In this document: in pieces, positions 1 through 7,582 of the stretch
Numbering within the stretch: position 1 is the first letter of the stretch
Layout: each line of letters starts with the position of its first letter
Assembly (NCBI GenBank): GCA_002685275.1
Contig: NYWX01000068.1
Span: forward strand, 1 to 22,369
Reading direction: 5' to 3'
DNA from: Gammaproteobacteria bacterium
Lineage (GTDB): Bacteria; Pseudomonadota; Gammaproteobacteria; Woeseiales; Woeseiaceae
DNA: 22,369 bases
Notes under the pieces: model-generated
Database searches by the model: none
Told to the model about the DNA's origin: nothing
Seen by the model: only the letters and a program-made list of their open reading frames with translations
Translations under genes and position numbers: made by a program

Positions 1-204
1 AACATTGACAGTTCTTCTGATGCAATCTTAGAATATGAACGTTTAATGAGATTAAATGAAGATATTATTAGATTTTTGACAATTCGTATATATTCAGTTG
101 ATGAAAAACCGTCACCTTTAATGAACAATAAAACCGAACGTTATAAAAATGAAAAATGCTTGGAACGAAATTGCCAGACCTGCTTGCGCTTCAGTTCCTA
201 TTAA
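1..204 (+). pseudogene. rpsF: 30S ribosomal protein S6, C-terminal part with a rearranged tail
   Basis: Frame 1 is open from the window edge to a TAA at 202-204. The first 41 codons resemble the C-terminal half of ribosomal protein S6, the 16S rRNA-binding platform protein: EYERLMRLNEDIIRFLTIRI followed by a KPSPLM ending, matching the last helix and strand of the family. ERLMRL is typical of alphaproteobacterial S6. After about position 123 the similarity stops and the frame continues for 26 codons on DNA that, on the other strand, encodes a MATE transporter N-terminus. The original stop codon therefore seems lost and the tail is accidental. The usual downstream neighbour rpsR is absent. S6 C-terminal tails are variable, so the gene may still be functional; the 5' part lies outside the window. 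S6 identity is fairly sure, pseudogene status is not. Confidence 0.6.
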
Positions 205-330
205 TCCTGCAAAGAAAACATCAACGACGTTGTATAGTGTTGTAAATAACATTCCAATTCCAGCTGGTACCGCAAGCTGAATTAGATGGCTAGCAATATT
301 GCCAGTGGAGAGGTCTCGGGTACGAGTCAT
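118..330 (-). pseudogene. MATE family efflux transporter, truncated N-terminal remnant
   Basis: The 70-residue ORF begins MTRTRDLSTGNIASHLIQLA and continues with AVPAGIGMLFTTLYNVVDVF, the first helix and start of the second helix of MATE (multi-antimicrobial extrusion) Na+ or H+ antiporters. Full-length members are about 450 residues, so over 80 percent is missing. Similarity runs to about residue 67 (FITFGF); the frame then meets a TAA at 118-120, inside sequence that on the plus strand encodes S6. The ATG at 328-330 and an AAAGG ribosome binding site just upstream are intact, so the 5' end is undamaged and the 3' end was lost at one breakpoint near 121-135. It is most likely non-functional. 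Confidence 0.75.
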
Positions 331-668
331 TGCAAGCCTTTTTAACAGAAAGTTCTTAAAGATAAGGTATGATTTTGCGGACTATGCACTACAAGAGCTA
401 TCTCTGTCTATAATTCCTTACATTATGAGTAAAGTTATTTTGAATAAAGCATTTCTAAAAATTTATAATTTTTACATAAAATAAAAAAACTAATAATTGG
501 CGGAGTTTAGCGGCTTTTGTAGCAACAATTTTGTTTAAGATTGAGAAAAGATAAAACAATGCTACAATTTAAGTTTTTCATAAGAAATATGATCTAAATC
601 AATATGTTGGAAAAATAATATAATCTTATCTATCTTGAGATTGATGGGGTAACTAATTAAAGATTAAG

Positions 669-705
669 TATATAAATTATTGATTTATATATAATTTTTT
701 TTTTT
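669..705 (+). terminator. Possible AT-only hairpin with T-run
   Basis: TATATAAAT at 669-677 and ATTTATATA at 683-691 form a perfect 9-bp inverted repeat around a 5-base loop. An 11-T tract at 695-705 follows three bases later. The shape is that of an intrinsic terminator, but the stem has no G or C and would be weak, and no clear plus-strand gene lies just upstream. It could simply be low-complexity DNA. Confidence 0.25.
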
Positions 706-854
706 AAAAAACTTAACCTTGAAAATCAAAAAATATAGTGAGTATGGGTCCCTTTTTCTGCAATTAGTGGTAAATCGACTTTTGATATGTGGAAAGTTAT
801 AATCGAGTAATCCTATGGTGTTATTTGTGCCTAGGAGTTTATGTAAGCACCCGC

Positions 855-872
855 TGTCGATTAACGTCGACA
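855..872. promoter_or_regulatory. Inverted repeat upstream of proteorhodopsin
   Basis: TGTCGA at 855-860 and TCGACA at 867-872 are perfect inverted halves around TTAACG. The repeat stands out because it is GC-containing in a very AT-rich stretch and lies about 130 bp before the rhodopsin start. It has the size and symmetry of a dimeric regulator site, but I do not recognise the regulator and have no second copy to support it. Confidence 0.3.
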
Positions 873-1004
873 TCTGGATCGAAAAATTACTTGCACGAAA
901 TTAATTTTTAAATTTGTTAGGTATTTAAATTTAATATTTTTTTAAAATCTTTTTCGTGGTAGGCGGGCTTGTAATTAATTGATAAAAACACAAAGGAGAA
1001 AGGA

Positions 1005-1679
1005 ATGTTAGACCCGAAAGATTATGTAGGCGTCACTTTCTGGATTATGTCGGCAGCTATGGTTGCTGCTACCTACTTTTTCACTGTTGAACGCGACAGA
1101 GTTGGCGGTAAGTGGAAAACATCTATGACTGTTGCTGCTATGGTAACTGGTATTGCTGCAATTCATTATTTCTACATGAGAGGAATTTGGATTGAAACAG
1201 GCCAAAGCCCAACAGTATTCAGATATGTAGATTGGTTATTAACTGTACCTCTACAAATCGTTGAGTTTTATCTGATTCTCGCTGCCATTGCAGTCGTCAG
1301 AGTAGCTCTATTCTGGAAATTATTGGTAGCTTCAGTTGTAATGCTTGTTGCTGGATATCTTGGTGAAGTTGGTGAAGTATCTTACTGGCCAGCATTCATA
1401 GTTGGAATGGCCGGTTGGTTATACATCATCTATGAAATCTTCGCTGGTGAGGCAAGTAGAATCAGTGCAACTTCAGGAACAGCTGCTAGCCAAGCAGCAT
1501 TCAATGCCTTGAGATTGATCGTAACCGTTGGTTGGGCGATTTACCCAATTGGTTACTTCTTAGGTGCAACTGATGGTTCGGCTGCTTTAAACATCGTTTA
1601 CAACCTTGCTGACTTTGTCAACAAGATTGCATTTGGTGTGGTAATTTGGATTGCTGCAACACGCTCATCTGAAGCCTAA
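1005..1679 (+). CDS. Proteorhodopsin, blue-absorbing light-driven proton pump
   Basis: This is a seven-helix type I rhodopsin of 224 residues. It binds retinal and exports protons from the cytoplasm in light. RYVDWLLTVPLQIVEFYLIL at 73-92 holds the proton acceptor D76, T80 and donor E87 (D97, T101 and E108 in the reference green protein), the DTE set of outward proton pumps. The retinal Schiff-base lysine is K207 in NLADFVNKIAFG, and H54 matches the H75 partner of the acceptor. Q84 occupies the spectral tuning site (residue 105), where Gln gives blue and Leu or Met green absorption. The start ATG follows AAGGAG with good spacing. No signal peptide is encoded, although many homologues have one. 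A strong terminator follows, so it is probably transcribed alone. The C-terminal half resembles SAR11-type rhodopsins. Confidence 0.97.
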   Translation: MLDPKDYVGVTFWIMSAAMVAATYFFTVERDRVGGKWKTSMTVAAMVTGIAAIHYFYMRGIWIETGQSPTVFRYVDWLLTVPLQIVEFYLILAAIAVVRVALFWKLLVASVVMLVAGYLGEVGEVSYWPAFIVGMAGWLYIIYEIFAGEASRISATSGTAASQAAFNALRLIVTVGWAIYPIGYFLGATDGSAALNIVYNLADFVNKIAFGVVIWIAATRSSEA

Positions 1680-1704
1680 TATCGTTTTATCGATAATTAA
1701 AATT

Positions 1705-1745
1705 GTTGTTGCGGAGCCAATTTGCTTCGCAACAACTTTTTTTTT
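1705..1745 (+). terminator. Strong intrinsic terminator after proteorhodopsin
   Basis: GTTGTTGCG at 1705-1713 pairs with CGCAACAAC at 1728-1736. The stem extends inward by G-T, A-T, G-C and C-G pairs to about 13 bp around a CAATTT loop, and nine T residues follow at 1737-1745. It lies 26 bp after the rhodopsin stop and separates that transcript from crtI. Confidence 0.92.
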
Positions 1746-1927
1746 GGACCATATTTTTTCAGATTTTTTATAAACTTTAATTTACAAATTAATCTATTTT
1801 TTTAATTAGTTATAAAATATATCAATTTTTATATTAAAATCGTTCGATCATTATTTTTCCTAAAGTATAAACAATTTTAATATTTCTATATTTGATCAAG
1901 GGTGAATATAAAACAAATCAATATAAT

Positions 1928-3409
1928 ATGACTAAAAAAGTAATTATTATTGGCAGCGGGTTTGGCGGTATAGCCACGGCTTTGCGTGCAAGAAAGATGG
2001 GTTTTGAAGTAACCCTACTTGAGCGCTTAAATCAAATTGGCGGAAGGGCTCAAACTTTTAAAAAAGATGGTTTTGTTTTTGATGCAGGCCCAACTGTCAT
2101 CACTGCGCCTTTTTTATTTGATGAGCTTTTTGAATTATTTGATAGAAATATTAAAGATTACATAGAAATGATTCCAGTGAGCCCCTGGTATCGTTATGAG
2201 TTTAGTGACGGCACGTCCCTTAACTATGGCGGAAGCGTTGAAGATACGCTTTCCGAAATTGAAAAGATTAACCCTGATGATGTCGATGGGTACAAAAAAT
2301 TATTGGATCATTCGGAGAGAATCTTCAATAAAGGCTTTACTGAGCTAGCTCATGTTCCTTTCAGTAACTTTTGGTTTATGATGCGGCAAGTTCCTGATTT
2401 ATTTAAATTAGAGTGTTATAAAACAGTTTGGCAATTCACAAAAAAATACCTTAAAGATGAGCGCCTTCGACGTGCTTTTAGCATCCAACCTTTATTAGTT
2501 GGTGGCAATCCTTTTACCACAACGAGTATTTATTCCCTAATTCATTTTTTGGAGCGACGTTGGGGCGTTCATTATCCCAGAGGCGGAACTGGCGCCTTAG
2601 TAAATGCTTTGGGCCGCTTGATGGATGAAGTTGGTATTAACGTTCGCTTAGAGCAAGATGTAAAAAGTATTGAAGTAGATGAGAAGCAGGTAAAGGGAGT
2701 TTTAACATCGGATGGAAATAAATTAAATGCAGATATAATTGTTTGTAATGGTGATCCAGCGAGCGCTTATAAAAATTTGATTGAGTCGCGTTATAGAAAA
2801 ACGTGGTCGAACAGGCGCATAGACAAATTGAAATTTTCAATGGGTTTGTATGTTCTTTATTTTGGAACAAGTAAAAAATATGAAAATGTTGAACATCACA
2901 CAATCATATTTGGTGACGAATATAAAACTTTGCTTAATAGAATCTTTAATGGAAAAGAAGCAGGAGATGATCTGAGTCTCTATTTGCATCGCCCTACAGC
3001 AACAGATCCTAATTTAGCACCAGAAGGTAAAGATGCATTCTATGTATTGGCACCAGTTCCAAATTTGCAAAGAAAAGATTGGAATTTGCAAAAGGAAGGC
3101 ATTAAGGAGAGAGTGTTAGATATTTTATCATCTCGAGTATTACCAAATTTAAGAGAAAATATAGAAGTTTGTTTTGACTTTGATCCATCTGATTTCCAAC
3201 AACAATATCAGTCGCAATGGGGTTCTGGCTTTTCTATAGCGCCGATATTTACTCAGTCAGCCTTTTTCCGTTTTCATAATCGTGCTGAGGATTTCAATAA
3301 TCTTTATTTTGTAGGAGCTGGGACGCATCCTGGCGCAGGTGTTCCGGGAGTACTTAGTTCAGCAAAAGTTGTAGAAAACCTATTATTGGAAGACCATAAG
3401 ATACAGTAA
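1928..3409 (+). CDS. crtI: Phytoene desaturase
   Basis: FAD-dependent desaturase that converts phytoene to lycopene, supplying the carotenoid from which retinal is made. The N-terminus MTKKVIIIGSGFGGIATALR followed by ERLNQIGGRAQTF is the dinucleotide-binding fold with the GxGxxG loop at about residues 9-14. NLYFVGAGTHPGAGVPGVLS from residue 458 is the bacterial phytoene desaturase C-terminal signature. At 493 residues it is full length. I chose ATG 1928 because it places the Rossmann strand at residue 4, as in homologues; an in-frame TTG at 1892 would add 12 residues without homology. Unusually, crtI stands apart from crtB and crtY on the opposite strand and is convergent with the alkaline phosphatase gene. 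A closely related carotenoid desaturase with another step number cannot be excluded, but lycopene is what CrtY needs. Confidence 0.93.
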   Translation: MTKKVIIIGSGFGGIATALRARKMGFEVTLLERLNQIGGRAQTFKKDGFVFDAGPTVITAPFLFDELFELFDRNIKDYIEMIPVSPWYRYEFSDGTSLNYGGSVEDTLSEIEKINPDDVDGYKKLLDHSERIFNKGFTELAHVPFSNFWFMMRQVPDLFKLECYKTVWQFTKKYLKDERLRRAFSIQPLLVGGNPFTTTSIYSLIHFLERRWGVHYPRGGTGALVNALGRLMDEVGINVRLEQDVKSIEVDEKQVKGVLTSDGNKLNADIIVCNGDPASAYKNLIESRYRKTWSNRRIDKLKFSMGLYVLYFGTSKKYENVEHHTIIFGDEYKTLLNRIFNGKEAGDDLSLYLHRPTATDPNLAPEGKDAFYVLAPVPNLQRKDWNLQKEGIKERVLDILSSRVLPNLRENIEVCFDFDPSDFQQQYQSQWGSGFSIAPIFTQSAFFRFHNRAEDFNNLYFVGAGTHPGAGVPGVLSSAKVVENLLLEDHKIQ

Positions 3410-3433
3410 GATTAATTAAAGATTGATTAATCT
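3409..3433. terminator. Possible weak bidirectional terminator between convergent genes
   Basis: AGATTAAT at 3409-3416 and ATTAATCT at 3426-3433 form an 8-bp inverted repeat around a 9-base loop, spanning both stop codons of the convergent crtI and phosphatase genes. Only one pair per arm is G-C and no T-run follows on either side, so this is tentative. Confidence 0.25.
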
Positions 3434-4746
3434 ACACAATTTCTTTCTTCATTACCTATATCTAAGGCTTCTAACATTGCGTAATAAACGTCAGTATTGT
3501 CGAGGGTCCCAGTAAAGTTTTCTGATCCTGGACCGTATGCATAAATTGGGACAGGAACACCCGTATGAGAACCATAACCGATGCCAGTATTAAAAGAAAA
3601 TTTAACTTGTGGAGTTAAATAATTTTTTAAAAATTCTGGTTCTATTAATAACCCTCCTGTTTCGTGGTCAGCTGTAACAACCACCAATGTGTTTTGATTG
3701 TCTTTGGCATAATCCAGCGCAAGTTGAACCGCTTGATCAAAATCATGCATCTCTTTTTTTAAGTAATTAATATCGTTAGCATGACCAGCCCAATCTACTT
3801 GAGACCCTTCTGCCATAATAAAGAAACCTTTACATCCATCTTTATTATGTTGAGAAGATCGAGTAATTGCGAAATTTAACATTTCCCTCAATGAAGGCTC
3901 CAGCGCATGATTATCTATATTTTCAACATCTCTTAGATGTCTGTCTGCAAAGAGACCTATCACTTTCTCTTTGCTTGCAAAATCAAAACTTTCTAGTTCA
4001 CTTCTCTGCGTCAATAAGATATGAGATAACTTTGCACTATCTAATAAATTTATATTATCTTTTCTTAATCCTCCCTCTTCTTCAGGAGTAAAGAAGTGCC
4101 TACCACCTCCTAAAATTGTCATTATATTAGATTCAAGTATTTGCTTACTTATCTCATCTGAATTTGATCGTGATTCTACATGAGAAACAAAAGCGGCTGG
4201 AGTGGCATGAGTTATATCTGAAGTTGAAATTAATGAATTTACAAAACCGTATTTATGTATCTTTTCAGTGATATTTTCAATAAATTTTTGATCTTTATCC
4301 AGTCCTAAAACGCCATTATTTGTTTTTTTACCGGTACTATAAGCCGTCGCTGAAGATGCAGAATCTGTAATTATTGCATTTGATGAATGAGTTAAAACAA
4401 ATCCTGTGACAGGAAAATGATCAACTGAAACCCTATCATTAGGTCCACCTCTTAACATCCTAAAAGTGGAAATTTGGGCTGTTCCCATGCCATCACCTAT
4501 TAATAAGATAATATTGTTAGCTTTTCTTTTGACCTGAATTAATTTTTTTTGTTTTAATAAATTTATTCTAGGTATATTTGTTAATAATTCATCTTTATCA
4601 AAAATTGAGCTTTCTAATGTAGAATCTTTGCTAGTAAATAATTGAATCATAAAATTAGGAAATTTATATCCTATTGAAGATCCAATAAAAAAAGAAACTA
4701 AGATTATCAATAAATATTTAACTAAAACTTTAAATGATATTTTCAT
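3427..4746 (-). CDS. Alkaline phosphatase (PhoA superfamily), membrane-anchored or exported
   Basis: Zinc and magnesium phosphomonoesterase releasing inorganic phosphate from organic phosphates outside the cytoplasm. Residues 8-26 form one hydrophobic segment after a lysine-containing start, acting as a signal peptide or anchor. NIILLIGDGMGTAQISTF at 78-95 carries the first metal-binding Asp, and ITDSASSAT at 126-134 matches the family signature with nucleophile S129. THATPAAFVSHVESR at 179-193, EGSQVDWAGHAND at 313-325, ADHETGG at 359-365 and H394 in GSHTG supply the other metal ligands. The 439 residues are full length. It is the last gene of the minus-strand run, 41 bp after the TPR/oxygenase gene. 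No Pho box is evident upstream and the ribosome binding site is weak, so it may depend on read-through. The family is sure; the preferred substrate is not. Confidence 0.93.
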   Translation of the reverse strand: MKISFKVLVKYLLIILVSFFIGSSIGYKFPNFMIQLFTSKDSTLESSIFDKDELLTNIPRINLLKQKKLIQVKRKANNIILLIGDGMGTAQISTFRMLRGGPNDRVSVDHFPVTGFVLTHSSNAIITDSASSATAYSTGKKTNNGVLGLDKDQKFIENITEKIHKYGFVNSLISTSDITHATPAAFVSHVESRSNSDEISKQILESNIMTILGGGRHFFTPEEEGGLRKDNINLLDSAKLSHILLTQRSELESFDFASKEKVIGLFADRHLRDVENIDNHALEPSLREMLNFAITRSSQHNKDGCKGFFIMAEGSQVDWAGHANDINYLKKEMHDFDQAVQLALDYAKDNQNTLVVVTADHETGGLLIEPEFLKNYLTPQVKFSFNTGIGYGSHTGVPVPIYAYGPGSENFTGTLDNTDVYYAMLEALDIGNEERNCVD

Positions 4747-4787
4747 AATTTTATCAATAAATTAATGGTAATAAAAAATAAGGATTA

Positions 4788-6626
4788 TTAGGTAGGCATT
4801 ACATCGAAAGCTAAGACTATTCTATCTTCATCATCTTTAAAAGGAATTGTATAATGATAAAGAGATGACGGAAAAAGGCATAAACTTCCTGTTTCAACCT
4901 TTATTACAGTCTCTTGCGGATTATTTTTTGTTTTTTTGGATTGCATATTCTCATCTAAACATAAGACTAAGCTTCCACTATCCTCGTCCAATCTATTTGG
5001 TACATTTATGTAAACACTTCCAGATATCCAACCTGATTCATGTATATGAGGATCTAATTTTCCACCGCTTCGCATAGAAACAAGCCACCCTTCAAGATTA
5101 TATGATGTTGGCCAATTTTTTAAAAATCCTTCATTGTTTCTTTCAAAATACAATCGATAATTTTCAATTTCCTTGCGTATAATATCTTCAATCGGAGTTT
5201 TAGAGATTTCATCTAGAGCAAAAATATTCCCAGCAGTTTGAATTCCATTAGTTAAAAAAGGCTGCGACTTTAGAGATACTGATTCATCATCTAAGACACC
5301 TCTTATATTACTTATAAAGATTTCTCTAAAATTATAATCGGTATTGAGATCTTTATTTAATACAAATCTTAGTGGCTCATTACAAAAAGGGTTTGATTTT
5401 TTAATTCCATATTTTATCTCTGAGGAATTAATTATTGATCCAATAATAGCGTTTTTTTCACCATCTTTTATCAAGGAATCTAGCTTTTTTAGGAATATAG
5501 GTTCTTTGTCATTTAAATAAGAACATCTGATAGCGTAAGATTTACTGAGTCCTGTATTTACTTTCTCAAATTCCTTTAAGGCCAGTCCATACTGTTTGCT
5601 GTAAAATAAGCACAAACCTAAATTATAGCGTGCATCCTCGTAGTCGGGCTTTAGAAGCACTGCCTGCCTGCAGCTTGCTTCAGCTTCATTTAATCTGCCA
5701 AATTCTTTTAAAATAGCTCCCAAATTGTTATGAGCTTCCGCATAATTAGGGTTCAAAGAAATTGCTTTTCTAAATCTGTCCTCAGCTTCATCTAATCTAC
5801 CTAAATTATTTAATATACTGCCAAGGTTGCTGTGCGCTTCAGTAAAATTTGGCTTTAACGAGATTGCCTTCCTTAAGCACTCTTCTGCTTTCTCACTCAT
5901 TCCTAATTTCTTAAGAGAATTACCTAAATTATTATGCGCTTCGGCATAATCAGGTTTTAAAGTAATTGCTTTTCTATAGCTTGTTTCTGCGTCATTTATT
6001 TTTCCAAGCTCTATATATACGTTTCCCAGATTATTATGCGCCTCAGCATCTTCGTCTGATAATCGAACAGATTGCTTCAAATACATTAATGACTCATCGA
6101 GTCTCCCTGTCTGCCCTAAGATGGCGCCAATAACTTTCCAGGAAAATGGATGACTTGGAAATTCATTTATGAGAGTTCGAGCTAATTTTTCAGCCTCACT
6201 GAAATCTCCAACTTGATAATATTGCAAGAGAAGCTTTAATTTTTCAGAGGAAGGTAAATTACTTTTTGTCGATGGTTTTGTATGAGCAATAATTGCTTCC
6301 ATCTTTCCTTTATTAAATCCCTCATCTATAGCCTTTTTGATAGAAGATTTAGCATTTTCAATTTGATTATCTTTTAATAGAGCATCTATGTAGCTTACCC
6401 AAAATTGCTCCACCTTTGAATCCGTATTAACTGCATTTTTAAAAAATTTTATCGCTGAGTCTATTTGGTTTTTAGACATCGCAATAAGACCCAAATTATA
6501 ATTAGCATGAGGTTGCATCGGCTGATTCTTCAAAATAGTTTGATATATATTTTCTGCTTCTTGAAGTTTTCCAGCTTTATGTGCAGATATACCTTGTTGT
6601 AATGCTTGCTTTATCGTTGAGCTCAT
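4788..6626 (-). CDS. TPR protein with C-terminal 2-oxoglutarate/Fe(II) oxygenase domain
   Basis: A 612-residue two-part protein. Residues 1-110 hold degenerate TPR-like helices (HANYNLGLIAMSKNQIDSAI). About five canonical 34-residue TPRs follow from about 194 to 355, each with an AEAHNNLGxxxxxxGxxxEAE core. The C-terminus (about 415-612) fits the putative 2OG-Fe(II) oxygenase family (PF13759): LDPHIHESGWISGSVYI holds H527, H529 and E530; LFPSSLYHYTIPF holds the distal H591; and R602 would bind 2-oxoglutarate. The iron site therefore looks complete. There is no signal peptide, so it is probably cytoplasmic. TPRs normally bind protein partners, so a protein hydroxylase is possible, but the substrate is unknown. 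It lies between blh and the phosphatase in the minus-strand run (gaps 47 and 41 bp). A paralogue is at 15513-17363. Confidence 0.85.
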   Translation of the reverse strand: MSSTIKQALQQGISAHKAGKLQEAENIYQTILKNQPMQPHANYNLGLIAMSKNQIDSAIKFFKNAVNTDSKVEQFWVSYIDALLKDNQIENAKSSIKKAIDEGFNKGKMEAIIAHTKPSTKSNLPSSEKLKLLLQYYQVGDFSEAEKLARTLINEFPSHPFSWKVIGAILGQTGRLDESLMYLKQSVRLSDEDAEAHNNLGNVYIELGKINDAETSYRKAITLKPDYAEAHNNLGNSLKKLGMSEKAEECLRKAISLKPNFTEAHSNLGSILNNLGRLDEAEDRFRKAISLNPNYAEAHNNLGAILKEFGRLNEAEASCRQAVLLKPDYEDARYNLGLCLFYSKQYGLALKEFEKVNTGLSKSYAIRCSYLNDKEPIFLKKLDSLIKDGEKNAIIGSIINSSEIKYGIKKSNPFCNEPLRFVLNKDLNTDYNFREIFISNIRGVLDDESVSLKSQPFLTNGIQTAGNIFALDEISKTPIEDIIRKEIENYRLYFERNNEGFLKNWPTSYNLEGWLVSMRSGGKLDPHIHESGWISGSVYINVPNRLDEDSGSLVLCLDENMQSKKTKNNPQETVIKVETGSLCLFPSSLYHYTIPFKDDEDRIVLAFDVMPT

Positions 6627-6673
6627 CTAATTGTCTTATCTTGAATTATAGTTTTAATTTATTTTCATTAAGA

Positions 6674-7582
6674 TTAATGCTTAAACTTTAAGTGATCTGC
6701 AACAAAAAGGCTAACCATGTGAGGAACAGTCAGAGCAGCAAGTGCTACAAAGGTATACCGTATCATTATTTGATCAACTGCAATAAAAGTCATTTCTTCG
6801 TTGAAACTATTTTCTCCTGAAGTGAATAAAACAAGTAATATAATACCTATTAGTATGCTTATAGTTATTAAGTAGACTTGTATATTACTTCTATTAGGTA
6901 ACTTTTCACGCCAACGCCCAAGATGCCTAGGTCCATGTAAAAATGCAAAATAGCAAGTAAATGCAACTAAAGCTCCTCCAAATTTGCATAAAATTGCATA
7001 GAAAAATAGCAATATAAAAGCTGTAGTATTTTTTATAGAGCAAAAGATTGTTGTAATAATTGCTATATAGCCAAAAGTAGAAGCAATTGTTGGCATTTGC
7101 TGAGTTTCAAGAATAATTGCAAATAAAGAGGTCACCTGATTCGCTGAAAATAAACAAGGTAAGGTAATTATTGCAGACCCCCAAGCTACCTTAAAAGTAA
7201 ATGAATATAATGGCCAATCAGAATCCCCAAAATGAATTGCAGAGTAGGCTAAAAAAGTAATTAGAAATACTAGAGGCGTTAACCACCAAAATAAGATGGT
7301 TAAAAAGATTAACCCAACATAAGCTACAAGAGACCAAAAGAAAATTTTTCCTTTGAAAAGATCTTCTAAAATGTAAATATCAAATGCTCCATGTGGTAAC
7401 CCAGCAATCAAAATTATTAGACAGCAAGTGATTAGCAGCCAGCTATCTGTTACACCAAATGCAAATGAATAAATAGAAGCTGTAATACAGCTTAGAAGAA
7501 AGAAAAAAAATGGTTTAAGATTTAGCAACACAACGCAAGGCCTCACAAATAAATATTTTTTTTGGCATCGCCATAATAACAT
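6674..7582 (-). CDS. blh: Beta-carotene 15,15'-dioxygenase, Brp/Blh family
   Basis: Membrane iron enzyme that cleaves beta-carotene into two retinals, the rhodopsin chromophore. The protein is almost entirely hydrophobic helices. AGLPHGAFDIYILEDLF (H64), AIHFGDSDW (H117) and FLHGPRHLGRWREKL (H216 and H220) carry the four histidines expected to hold Fe(II); the H-x3-H spacing of the last pair is typical. VPHMVSLFVADH near the C-terminus is also conserved. The first ATG (7580-7582) would overlap crtY by 68 bp. A GTG at 7529-7531, nine bases after a GAGG, overlaps by only 17 bp, fits the family start better and may be the true start. Either way translation is likely coupled to crtY. The family is sure; the start is not. 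Confidence 0.93.
   Translation of the reverse strand: MLLWRCQKKYLFVRPCVVLLNLKPFFFFLLSCITASIYSFAFGVTDSWLLITCCLIILIAGLPHGAFDIYILEDLFKGKIFFWSLVAYVGLIFLTILFWWLTPLVFLITFLAYSAIHFGDSDWPLYSFTFKVAWGSAIITLPCLFSANQVTSLFAIILETQQMPTIASTFGYIAIITTIFCSIKNTTAFILLFFYAILCKFGGALVAFTCYFAFLHGPRHLGRWREKLPNRSNIQVYLITISILIGIILLVLFTSGENSFNEEMTFIAVDQIMIRYTFVALAALTVPHMVSLFVADHLKFKH

Larger units (their letters stand above)
331..1004. other. Non-coding AT-rich region upstream of proteorhodopsin
   Basis: There is no convincing gene in this 674-bp stretch. Short open frames exist on both strands (for example 299-484 plus and 685-873 minus) but show no family motifs and are lysine, isoleucine and phenylalanine rich, as expected by chance here. 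I see no tRNA or CRISPR array. It contains an AT-only hairpin with a T-run at 669-705 and an 18-bp GC-containing inverted repeat at 855-872. The last bases hold the proteorhodopsin ribosome binding site (AAGGAG at 993-998). The promoter must lie here, but I found no close match to TTGACA/TATAAT. Confidence 0.6.

Noticed and set aside
299..484. Plus-strand ORF of 61 codons
   Set aside because: Starts inside the MATE remnant on the other strand, has no recognisable motif and low-complexity AT-driven composition; likely chance.
480..554. Short plus-strand frame ending WRSLAAFVATILFKIEKR, resembling the C-terminus of a membrane protein
   Set aside because: Only 24 codons, no start, and no identifiable family; could be a gene remnant but cannot be supported.
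685..873. Minus-strand ORF of 62 codons in the rhodopsin upstream region
   Set aside because: No family resemblance; its end is an oligo-A/T tract and it covers the 855-872 inverted repeat. No supporting ribosome binding site seen.
891..919. TTGCAC with TTGTTA 17 bp downstream as a rhodopsin promoter
   Set aside because: The -10 match is poor and the region is AT-rich enough to give such hits by chance.
5600..6050. Tandem DNA repeat of about 102 bp
   Set aside because: Explained by the 34-residue TPR units of the protein encoded on the minus strand; diverged at DNA level, not a CRISPR or satellite array.
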